5,402 bases of DNA from Cytophagales bacterium (GTDB taxonomy: Bacteria; Bacteroidota; Bacteroidia; Cytophagales; Cyclobacteriaceae): NCBI GenBank assembly GCA_029262935.1, contig JAJCYK010000221.1, forward strand, positions 1 through 5,402. The letters are read 5' to 3'. The position numbers and the translations under genes were made by a program. The notes below the pieces were generated by a model that made no database searches, was not told where the DNA came from, and was given only the letters and a program-made list of their open reading frames with translations. The stretch's first letter is position 1, and each line of letters begins with the position of its first letter. Shown one piece after another: positions 1-5,402 of the stretch.

Positions 1-1
1 T

Positions 2-301
2 CATGTATCTACCCAAGAAGCTTATGCCAGTTTAAGCCCGCAACCAGCCCTTTATGATTTACCAAATTTGGTAAAAGAAGCACAACCGTCAACCTGGAGG
101 CATGCTTTACATAACGATTTCGAGGAATCGGTATTTGAAATATTTCCTGAAATTAGTGAGTTGAAGGAGCTACTATACCAACGAGGTGCCCAATACGCCA
201 GTATGAGTGGTTCTGGAGCTTCAGTTTATGGTTTTTTCGAGAACTCCCCTGAGTTAAACGACCTTCCTCAGCACTATCGTGTGTGGTGCCAAAAAATCTA
301 A
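2..301 (+). CDS. ispE: 4-diphosphocytidyl-2-C-methyl-D-erythritol kinase, C-terminal part (5' end outside window)
   Basis: The last 99 codons of a GHMP-family kinase are visible, in frame from base 2 to a TAA at 299-301. IspE phosphorylates CDP-methylerythritol with ATP in the cytoplasmic non-mevalonate (MEP) pathway to isopentenyl diphosphate. The fragment opens with VSTQEAYASLSP, matching the STxEAYxxxxP segment I associate with Bacteroidota IspE. It continues with the HNDFEESVF helix (fragment residues 37-45) and has the glycine-rich GHMP motif 3, MSGSGASVYGFF, at about residues 68-79, which helps form the phosphate-binding site. A TTG at 68 is an internal codon, not a start, because the frame stays open and conserved upstream of it. 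The stop overlaps the end of the convergent transporter gene by 4 bases. The catalytic N-terminal half cannot be checked here. Other GHMP kinases are possible, but the combined motifs favour IspE strongly. Confidence 0.9.
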   Translation, partial: HVSTQEAYASLSPQPALYDLPNLVKEAQPSTWRHALHNDFEESVFEIFPEISELKELLYQRGAQYASMSGSGASVYGFFENSPELNDLPQHYRVWCQKI

Positions 302-1191
302 AGTTTTGAGGACTGTGTTGCTTGTTTTCGATTAAGTATCGGATATGCCAGTACCGCCAGGATAATAACGCCTGCTCCAAGATAAAAGCCAGCAGTCATG
401 CGTTCACTTTCCCCTAAAATCAATACGGCCAAAACAATACCATAAACTGGTTCTAAATTGACCGTTAAGTTCATGGCAAAAGCCGATATACGCTTCATTA
501 ACTCTACGCTAATGGAGTAGGCATAAACCGTACACACCAAGGCCAATATCAAAATGTAAACCCAATCCGTCGTAGTAGGATTCAGGTCCAATCCGGTGGG
601 TGATTGTTGTGCATACCATGGGAATATTAAGGCAATGCTTAATGTAGCCCCAATCATTTCATAAAAAGTAATGGCATAGTGATTATGATTGTGAGTAAAC
701 TTGGCGTTTAGTACAGTAAACAAAGCCACTAGCAAGGCTGAGATGATAGCTAAGGTTAAACCCCAGGCATGGTTAAATTCAAATTTAAAAATGATGTATA
801 GTCCTAGAACTATCACCAATCCTAGGATAAGCTCAAACCACTTAAACTTCTTTTTTAAAATCAAGGGTTCCAATAGGCTGGTCCATAAAGCAATAGTTGC
901 AAACCCAGCCAAGCTTACACTTACGTTAGCAACCCTGGCTGATGCAAAAAATGTAATCCAGTGTGCTCCGACCAGCACACCATTTCCTAAAAGTTGCCAA
1001 ATAGTGGTCCTACCCAATTGAAAAGATTCTTTTTTCCAATACAGCCAAATACCTAATAGCAATGCCGACAAAAAGGTGCGATAGAATACCAGTTCTACAG
1101 GAGGAATGGTAATAAGCTTACCTAAAATAGCTGTAAAGCCCCATAGCAATACTAAAAAATGCAACTCCAGGTAATCACGAGTAGTGGTCAT
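298..1191 (-). CDS. EamA-family (drug/metabolite transporter superfamily) permease
   Basis: A 297-residue integral inner-membrane protein with about ten hydrophobic segments, roughly at residues 8-27, 33-51, 65-85, 92-111, 118-136, 143-162, 172-192, 209-230, 236-259 and 266-286. This is the normal size and two-repeat layout of EamA transporters. Each half carries the characteristic LEP turn (L107-E108-P109 and L246-E247-P248), and the second is followed by the GE pair at 260-261. The start HxxVLLWGFTAILGKL is typical of the Bacteroidota EamA group. Known members export or import amino acids, nucleobases and other metabolites, and the substrate cannot be read from sequence. The loop after segment 6 has an unusual HNHNH run (167-171). 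The ATG overlaps the stop of the upstream LptF/LptG-family gene by one base (TAATG), so translation is probably coupled and the gene belongs to the tgt cluster. Its TAG stop overlaps the stop of ispE on the opposite strand. Confidence 0.92.
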   Translation of the reverse strand: MTTTRDYLELHFLVLLWGFTAILGKLITIPPVELVFYRTFLSALLLGIWLYWKKESFQLGRTTIWQLLGNGVLVGAHWITFFASARVANVSVSLAGFATIALWTSLLEPLILKKKFKWFELILGLVIVLGLYIIFKFEFNHAWGLTLAIISALLVALFTVLNAKFTHNHNHYAITFYEMIGATLSIALIFPWYAQQSPTGLDLNPTTTDWVYILILALVCTVYAYSISVELMKRISAFAMNLTVNLEPVYGIVLAVLILGESERMTAGFYLGAGVIILAVLAYPILNRKQATQSSKL

Positions 1192-2264
1192 TATCTACGC
1201 ATGGTTTTGTACAATACAAAACCTACAAAAGTAAATATAATATTAGGTACCCACACCCCTATCAGCGGAGGCACTTCACCTTTCAGGGCAAATTCCCTAC
1301 TGAGCATAAATAAAATAATATATACAAAGGCTATAAGAAACCCCAGTGCAATTTGGAACCCTACACCTCCCCTTGATTTACGTGCCGAAACAATAACCGC
1401 AATAAAGGTTAAAATTATGATAGCAAACGGCGACATGAACCGCATGTACTTCTCCACTACGAAAGTTTCAACGTTGTCCGCTCCTCTAGATCTAAGCAAA
1501 GCAATGGTACTATTGAGCTCGTTGATAGTGAGCGTTTGCTCCAAATATTTATTGCTTTCAAAGTCTTTGGGACTGATATTAAGCAAAGTATCTAATTCCT
1601 TGCCTTGCGTAATGTATTCACTTCTTCCCTCAAACTCTCTTAAAGTCCAATCGTGTACCTTCCAATTTTCCTCTTCCTCATTCCAGCTCACTCTGCGGGC
1701 AGATAATTTTTGAATCAATTGATTTCCGCTTACCGTTTCCAAAGTAAATTGGTGCCCCACTTTACTATGATTATTGTAGTTCTTCATATACATATAGCTC
1801 TCAGGGGCGATCTTTATATGTATGTTGTTTTGACTAAAATTATATGGTCGGTGGGTGTATTCTGATAAAAAGGCCACCCTTGACTTGTCGGAATCTGGTA
1901 TTAACCATCCGGTAAGGTAAAAGCTTGCAGCCGCTATAAGTACAGCCCCAATTAAATAAGGTACCAGTAAGCGTCGAAAGCTAATCCCACTGCTCAACAT
2001 GGCTACTATTTCTGTATGGCCCGCCAATTTAGAAGTGACAAACACCGCAGCGATGAATACTGTAATAGGGGTTATTAAGTTGGCTATCCAGGGAATGAAA
2101 TCTAAATAGTAAGTGGATATTTGACTAAAGGTCAAGCTATGTTCGAGAAAGTCATCACTCTTCTCTGTAATGTCTATCATGGTGATGATAGCCACCAGAA
2201 TCAATACCACAAAGATGTAGGAACTGAGAAACTTCTTTAGAATGTAGCCATCTAAAATTTTCAT
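1191..2264 (-). CDS. LptF/LptG-family lipopolysaccharide export permease
   Basis: A 357-residue inner-membrane protein of the LptF/LptG (YjgP/YjgQ) family. These proteins pair as the membrane part of the LptB2FG ABC transporter, which extracts LPS from the inner membrane for delivery to the outer membrane. It starts with the usual MKILDGYILKKFL. Membrane segments lie near residues 12-30, 56-77 and 99-121, then a soluble stretch of about 150 residues (125-275, the periplasmic jellyroll) and three more segments near 277-293, 303-321 and 333-352. The coupling region TEIVAMLSSGIS (84-95), thought to contact the ATPase, and the basic loop ARKSRGG (294-300) are both present. Length is close to E. 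coli LptG (360) and LptF (366), and I cannot decide between them from this window. The ATG at 2264 lies 2 bases after the tgt stop. An upstream TTG at 2309 would add 15 residues from inside tgt and is less likely. Confidence 0.93.
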   Translation of the reverse strand: MKILDGYILKKFLSSYIFVVLILVAIITMIDITEKSDDFLEHSLTFSQISTYYLDFIPWIANLITPITVFIAAVFVTSKLAGHTEIVAMLSSGISFRRLLVPYLIGAVLIAAASFYLTGWLIPDSDKSRVAFLSEYTHRPYNFSQNNIHIKIAPESYMYMKNYNNHSKVGHQFTLETVSGNQLIQKLSARRVSWNEEEENWKVHDWTLREFEGRSEYITQGKELDTLLNISPKDFESNKYLEQTLTINELNSTIALLRSRGADNVETFVVEKYMRFMSPFAIIILTFIAVIVSARKSRGGVGFQIALGFLIAFVYIILFMLSREFALKGEVPPLIGVWVPNIIFTFVGFVLYKTMRR

Positions 2265-2266
2265 GA

Positions 2267-3400
2267 CTAAAGTCGTTGCATAAGTTTGATTACCATTTCT
2301 TGCTTCCAAGAATTAAACGTACCAGCAGCAATCCTGTTGCGGGCCTCTAACATTAACCAGCTGTAAAAGGTTAAGTTTTGTAAGCTAGCCACTTGTGCTC
2401 CTAGCATTTCATTACACCGCACCAGGTGTCTTAGATAGCCTTTGCTGTGCATTTGGCTGGCATATCCTTCTAAACCAGCATCCAACGGAGTGAAATCATC
2501 CTTCCACTTTAAGTTACGAATATTCAGGATGCCTTCTGTGGTAAACATCATGCCATTTCTTGCGTTGCGCGTGGGCATTACACAATCAAACATGTCAATG
2601 CCTAAGGCGCTACCTTCTAGTAAATTAGCTGGGGTACCCACTCCCATTAAATATCTTGGCTTTTCCCAGGGCAGATGCTCACAAGTTGCTGCAGTCATTT
2701 CGTACATCATTTCTGCCGGTTCGCCCACAGACAAGCCCCCAATGGCATTCCCAGGCAAATCCATATCTGCCACAAACCGTGCGGAATCTTGCCGCAAATC
2801 TTGAAAGGTGCTTCCCTGTACGATGCCAAATAGGTTTTGTGGATGCCCGTACTTGGAAGTTATTTGATCCATTCTGGTAGTACATCGTTGCAACCACCGG
2901 TGTGTCATCTCCATGGAGTCCTTGGCGTATTGATAACTGCATGGGTAAGGTGTACACTCATCAAATGCCATAATAATATCTGCCCCAATGGAAGTCTGAA
3001 TATCCATTACACGCTCGGGTGTAAAGGTGTGTTTACTTCCATCCAAGCGCGATTTGAAAGTGACTCCTTCTTCTTTTATTTTTCGATTCTCTGACAGGGA
3101 ATAGACCTGATAACCCCCACTATCTGTAAGAATTGGTCTGTCCCAGCCCATAAATTGATGTAAACCTCCGGCTTTTTCTAAAACATCGACACCCGGACGA
3201 AGGTAGAGATGATACGTATTTCCCAGGATAATGTGCGCGTTTATATCTTCTTTCAATTCCCTTTGATGAACAGCTTTTACGGTACCCGCCGTACCTACGG
3301 GCATGAAAATTGGCGTTTCTATAGCACCATGGGCCGTATTTAGGGTGCCCCTTCGTGCCTTACTGGCGGTATCCTCAGCATGAATTTCAAATGAAATCAT
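2267..3400 (-). CDS. tgt: tRNA-guanine transglycosylase (Tgt) lacking the usual zinc ligands
   Basis: A 377-residue TIM-barrel enzyme that swaps guanine 34 for preQ1 in GUN-anticodon tRNAs (His, Asp, Asn, Tyr), the base-exchange step of queuosine synthesis. Visible residues by family analogy are D93 in DSGGYQ (93-98), the substrate-binding D147 and C149 in FDECT, Q195 in VQGS, GGLSVGE (221-227), the nucleophile D269 in GIDMFDCVMPTR, and the anticodon-reading TRNARNG (277-283). C149 and V225 fit the bacterial preQ1 type rather than the queuine-using eukaryotic type. The C-terminal CxCxxC...H zinc site is absent: by alignment with the remembered E. coli sequence its positions are L310, G312, S315 and Q341. 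The surrounding fold (SKGYLRHL, RCNEMLGAQ) is retained. I chose ATG at 3400, giving MISFEI, which fits the family start. A TTG at 3430 would add ten residues of poor fit. It is probably first gene of a three-gene transcript. Confidence 0.96.
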   Translation of the reverse strand: MISFEIHAEDTASKARRGTLNTAHGAIETPIFMPVGTAGTVKAVHQRELKEDINAHIILGNTYHLYLRPGVDVLEKAGGLHQFMGWDRPILTDSGGYQVYSLSENRKIKEEGVTFKSRLDGSKHTFTPERVMDIQTSIGADIIMAFDECTPYPCSYQYAKDSMEMTHRWLQRCTTRMDQITSKYGHPQNLFGIVQGSTFQDLRQDSARFVADMDLPGNAIGGLSVGEPAEMMYEMTAATCEHLPWEKPRYLMGVGTPANLLEGSALGIDMFDCVMPTRNARNGMMFTTEGILNIRNLKWKDDFTPLDAGLEGYASQMHSKGYLRHLVRCNEMLGAQVASLQNLTFYSWLMLEARNRIAAGTFNSWKQEMVIKLMQRL

Positions 3401-3408
3401 ATCGGGGG

Positions 3409-3416
3409 CAAAAATA
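3409..3416 (-). promoter_or_regulatory. Candidate Bacteroidota -7 promoter box for tgt cluster
   Basis: Read on the minus strand this is TATTTTTG, an exact match to the Bacteroidota -7 consensus TAnnTTTG. It lies 8 bases before the tgt ATG, so a transcript from it would have almost no 5' leader. I see no convincing TTTG-like -33 element at the usual spacing; the nearest TTG is only 11 bases upstream. The short pattern can occur by chance in AT-rich sequence, so this is a weak call. Confidence 0.35.
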
Positions 3417-3445
3417 GCTATTATTGACAATATATTGCTATTTTT
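3410..3445. repeat. Nested inverted repeat in the divergent tgt/glycosyltransferase spacer
   Basis: AAAAATAGC (3410-3418) and GCTATTTTT (3437-3445) form perfect 9-base inverted arms separated by 18 bases. Inside, TATTGACAATA (3422-3432) is a second palindrome whose centre (3427) is within half a base of the outer one (3427.5). The arms contain the candidate -7 box of the leftward cluster (TATTTTTG) and a one-mismatch counterpart for the rightward cluster (TATTTTTA, 3439-3446). This suggests back-to-back promoters, an operator for a dimeric regulator, or both. The repeat itself is seen directly; its function is inferred. Confidence 0.45.
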
Positions 3446-3459
3446 AGTGGCTATACCCT

Positions 3460-4569
3460 ATGACCATTTGGACCTTTATTTTTGGCCTGTTCGCAATTTG
3501 TACACTGGTACAACTGTACTACATTTTAATAGTCTTTGGGGCTTTGGCCTGGACCAAAGTGCAGAAAGCATCACAAAAGCCAAGCGGCCAAGCTGTATCC
3601 GTCTTAATTTGTGCCCACAACGAACTGGAAAATTTAAAGGTTTTGGTACCCGCATTAAAGAAGCAACAGTACCCGAATTTTCAAGTTGTGATTGCCTTAG
3701 ACCGATGTACGGATGGTAGCTTGGGTTGGCTAGAACAATTAAACTGGTCTGCGCTCACCCTGGTTAACATTCGTGATACTCCTCCCAAAATCAACGGGAA
3801 AAAGCATGCGTTGCTACAAGCAATAGCATCCGCAGAATTTGACGCACTATTGCTTACAGATGCAGATTGTTGGCCATCAAGTAATCTTTGGATACAAAGC
3901 ATGATGGACTGTTTTGAAGAAAAAACAGATATAGTACTTGGTTACTCCCCGTACGCAGTGAAACCTGGCTTGTTAAATGATTTCATCCAATATGAAACAC
4001 TTCTTACCGGTATGCAATACCTAAGCCAAGCCCTGAAAGGCCATCCTTATATGGGGGTAGGTCGAAACATGGGCTATAGAAAGAGGTTTTTCAATTCTAC
4101 TCATAATTTGCAACCGTACATGCAGGTCACAGGAGGTGATGATGACCTATTTGTTAACAAAAATGCTACAAAAACCAACACCGCAGTCTGTTTACAGGAA
4201 GATTCCTTCATGATTTCTAAACCAAAAATCTCGGTTTCTGCTTATTTAATACAGAAAAAGCGCCATTTATCAGTCGGGAAACTTTATAATATGCGAGATA
4301 AAGTCATTTTGGCTATATTCTCCGTTTCTCATATAATATTTTGGAGTTCTTTAGTAAGTTTGTTGATGACCGCATCATATTGGGTTATGGTCGTTCTCCT
4401 GTTCCTCATACGTCAAATTGTATTGACTGTAGTTGTGGCCAGGTCATCCCAACGTTTGGGTGGCAGATTTAAATTAAGGGTATTGCCTTTGGTGGACTTT
4501 CTGTATAGCGTATATTATGGATACATTGGTTTGGTAGCGCTTACCAGTAAAAAAGTAAAGTGGCATTGA
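3460..4569 (+). CDS. Membrane-anchored family 2 glycosyltransferase (GT-A fold)
   Basis: A 369-residue processive-type GT2 enzyme that would transfer a sugar from a nucleotide-sugar donor on the cytoplasmic face of the inner membrane; donor and acceptor are unknown. An N-terminal membrane helix (about 5-28) leads into the GT-A domain, which starts with VSVLICAHNELENL (46-59). It continues with ALDRCTDGS (79-87), the KKHAL segment (114-118), the metal-binding D134-A135-D136 in LLTDADCWP, MGVGRNMGY (198-206), the catalytic-base region GDDDLF (226-231) and QKKRH (265-269), which resembles the QxxRW motif of processive GT2 enzymes. Three more membrane helices lie near 282-302, 306-327 and 342-362. 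All key motifs are present, so it should be active. The ATG at 3460 gives a natural signal-anchor start, with no clear Shine-Dalgarno sequence. Its end overlaps the sigma-factor gene by 10 bases. A role in cell-surface glycan or glycolipid synthesis is an inference from topology. Confidence 0.9.
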   Translation: MTIWTFIFGLFAICTLVQLYYILIVFGALAWTKVQKASQKPSGQAVSVLICAHNELENLKVLVPALKKQQYPNFQVVIALDRCTDGSLGWLEQLNWSALTLVNIRDTPPKINGKKHALLQAIASAEFDALLLTDADCWPSSNLWIQSMMDCFEEKTDIVLGYSPYAVKPGLLNDFIQYETLLTGMQYLSQALKGHPYMGVGRNMGYRKRFFNSTHNLQPYMQVTGGDDDLFVNKNATKTNTAVCLQEDSFMISKPKISVSAYLIQKKRHLSVGKLYNMRDKVILAIFSVSHIIFWSSLVSLLMTASYWVMVVLLFLIRQIVLTVVVARSSQRLGGRFKLRVLPLVDFLYSVYYGYIGLVALTSKKVKWH

Positions 4570-5165
4570 AGCAATTTTCGGAAAAAGCACTACAGGACTT
4601 CGCACTGATTGACAGGGCGGTCGACGAGCACGACGAAAAAGCGTATGCCGAATTAATGACCCGCTACAAAACCCCGGTATACCATATGATTCTGAAAATG
4701 ATTCGCAACGTAGATGACGCTGAGGATCTCACCATCGAAGCATTCGCCAAGGCGTTTAAGAACTTGCACAAGTTTAAAAAGGACTTCACGTTTAGCACTT
4801 GGTTGTTTCGCATTGCTACCAACAACACCATTGACTTCATTCGCAAAAAGAAACTAGATACTTTTAGTCTTAATACTTCCTTACAAAACGACGATGGGGA
4901 CAATGTCAACATTGATTTGGAAGACAACAACCTCGATCCTCAAGAAGAGGCCATTAAATCCCAGAAAATCGAGCTAATTCACTTGTTTGTAGGAAAATTA
5001 CCGCCAAAATATCAACGACTGGTCCGTTTACGTTATTTTGAAGAGTTGTCTTATGATGAAATTGCCAAAGAGTTAGACGCCCCATTGGGCACCGTAAAAG
5101 CACAACTCCATAGAGCCCGTGAATTGATGTACGACCTGGTCAAGGGTAAAAAAGACCACATCTAA
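4560..5165 (+). CDS. ECF-type (sigma-70 family) RNA polymerase sigma factor
   Basis: A 201-residue two-domain sigma factor that would direct RNA polymerase to an alternative promoter set. Sigma region 2 spans about residues 25-98, with the core-binding/-10 segment DDAEDLTIEAFAKAFKNL (52-69) and TFSTWLFRIATNNTIDFIRKK (77-97). Region 4 spans about 138-192 and has a helix-turn-helix, LSYDEIAKEL...LGTVKAQLHRARE (163-188). The linker between them (109-131) is strongly acidic, with nine D/E in 23 residues. No region 1.1 or 3 is visible, as expected for ECF factors. The start is not ATG: GTG at 4560 lies inside the preceding gene, and TTG at 4566, overlapping that gene's stop as TTGA, is the alternative. 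The first in-frame ATG, at residue 33, would cut into region 2. Overlap at this end and a 2-base gap to rsmG imply one operon. No anti-sigma gene is adjacent. Confidence 0.93.
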   Translation: MALKQFSEKALQDFALIDRAVDEHDEKAYAELMTRYKTPVYHMILKMIRNVDDAEDLTIEAFAKAFKNLHKFKKDFTFSTWLFRIATNNTIDFIRKKKLDTFSLNTSLQNDDGDNVNIDLEDNNLDPQEEAIKSQKIELIHLFVGKLPPKYQRLVRLRYFEELSYDEIAKELDAPLGTVKAQLHRARELMYDLVKGKKDHI

Positions 5166-5167
5166 TC

Positions 5168-5402
5168 ATGGAGGCGCTACCAGGTGTAGAAGTTGTTTTC
5201 CAGCACTTTCCTGACCTTACCGAACAACAGCGACAGCAATTTATCGATTTGGCTGATGTATACTTTGAATGGAACGAGCAAATCAATGTAATCTCCCGCA
5301 AAGACATCTCTGGTATTTATCTCAAGCATGTGTTACATTCTTTGGGAATTGCCAAAGTCCATTCGTTCAAAGATCATTCATTGGTATTGGACGTAGGCAC
5401 CG
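5168..5402 (+). CDS. rsmG: 16S rRNA (guanine-N7)-methyltransferase RsmG, N-terminal part (3' end outside window)
   Basis: The first 78 codons of RsmG (GidB), a SAM-dependent enzyme that methylates N7 of G527 (E. coli numbering) in 16S rRNA; its loss gives low-level streptomycin resistance in several bacteria. The N-terminal helix LTEQQRQQFIDLADVYFEWN (17-36) leads to INVISRKDISGIYLKHVLHSLGIAK (39-63), which matches the family hallmark INvtsr...i...HilDSL with the H-S pair of the Bacteroidota version. The fragment ends at VLDVGT (73-78), the start of the SAM-binding motif I DxGxGxGxPG. The full protein is usually about 210 residues, so roughly two thirds is missing here. The ATG follows the sigma-factor stop by 2 bases, so it is probably translated from the same mRNA. 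Lack of a strong Shine-Dalgarno sequence is normal for this phylum. Confidence 0.93.
   Translation, partial: MEALPGVEVVFQHFPDLTEQQRQQFIDLADVYFEWNEQINVISRKDISGIYLKHVLHSLGIAKVHSFKDHSLVLDVGT

Noticed and set aside
1159..1713. A 184-codon open frame on the plus strand, antisense to the LptF/LptG-family and transporter genes
   Set aside because: It lies wholly over two well-supported minus-strand genes, its product has no recognisable domain, and it looks like a shadow of the opposite reading frame.
2265..2309. TTG-initiated 15-residue N-terminal extension of the LptF/LptG-family permease
   Set aside because: It would overlap tgt by over 40 bases; the ATG at 2264 gives the typical MKILD start directly after the tgt stop.
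2442..2957. Several overlapping open frames of 74-120 codons on both strands inside tgt
   Set aside because: All lie within the strongly conserved tgt frame and show no start context or domain of their own.
3424..3426. TTG as a -33 promoter element for either cluster
   Set aside because: It is only 11-12 bases from the -7-like boxes, too short for the roughly 19-base spacing expected in this phylum.
3401..3430. TTG-initiated ten-residue extension of Tgt
   Set aside because: The extension has no family resemblance and would cover the inverted repeat and candidate -7 box; ATG at 3400 gives a normal Tgt start.
3435..3719. A 94-codon plus-strand frame starting before the glycosyltransferase
   Set aside because: It is out of frame with the clear GT2 protein and ends within its catalytic domain; no recognisable features.

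Overview
The window looks like chromosomal housekeeping DNA from a member of the Bacteroidota, most likely Flavobacteriales or a close relative such as the Cryomorphaceae/Schleiferiaceae. The reasons are AT-leaning sequence (about 40% G+C by eye), almost no Shine-Dalgarno sequences before the starts, a TAnnTTTG-type -7 box, and protein variants typical of that phylum. These variants include a Tgt with DSGGYQVYSL, a membrane-anchored GT2 glycosyltransferase with GDDDLF, and an ECF sigma factor with AEDLTIEAF. The lineage call rests on remembered family resemblance, not on a search.

Layout. Positions 2-301 (+) hold the C-terminal end of ispE (isoprenoid precursor synthesis), cut by the window edge. 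It converges on, and overlaps by 4 bases, a minus-strand cluster of three genes read right to left: tgt (3400-2267), an LptF/LptG-family LPS-export permease (2264-1191) and an EamA/DMT transporter (1191-298). Their junctions are 2 bases and a 1-base TAATG overlap, so this is almost certainly one transcript with coupled translation. A 59-base divergent spacer (3401-3459) carries a nested inverted repeat. From there a plus-strand cluster runs right: a GT2 glycosyltransferase (3460-4569), an ECF-type sigma factor (4560-5165, 10-base overlap) and rsmG (5168 to the window end, 2-base gap). Coding is nearly continuous. No stretch over 60 bases lacks a gene, and I saw no RNA gene, mobile element, CRISPR array or rho-independent terminator.

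Function. The genes share no single pathway. Two act on RNA modification (Tgt: queuosine in tRNA; RsmG: m7G in 16S rRNA). Two or three act at the envelope (LptF/G permease, glycosyltransferase, possibly the DMT exporter). One redirects transcription (sigma factor). The sigma factor sits between the glycosyltransferase and rsmG with no anti-sigma gene beside it.

The most notable observation is that Tgt keeps all its catalytic residues but has lost every ligand of the family's structural zinc site. The other points worth a look are the symmetric divergent promoter region, the non-ATG start of the sigma factor inside the preceding gene, and the tail-to-tail overlap of ispE and the transporter. 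I found no clear sign of a previously undescribed multi-gene system.
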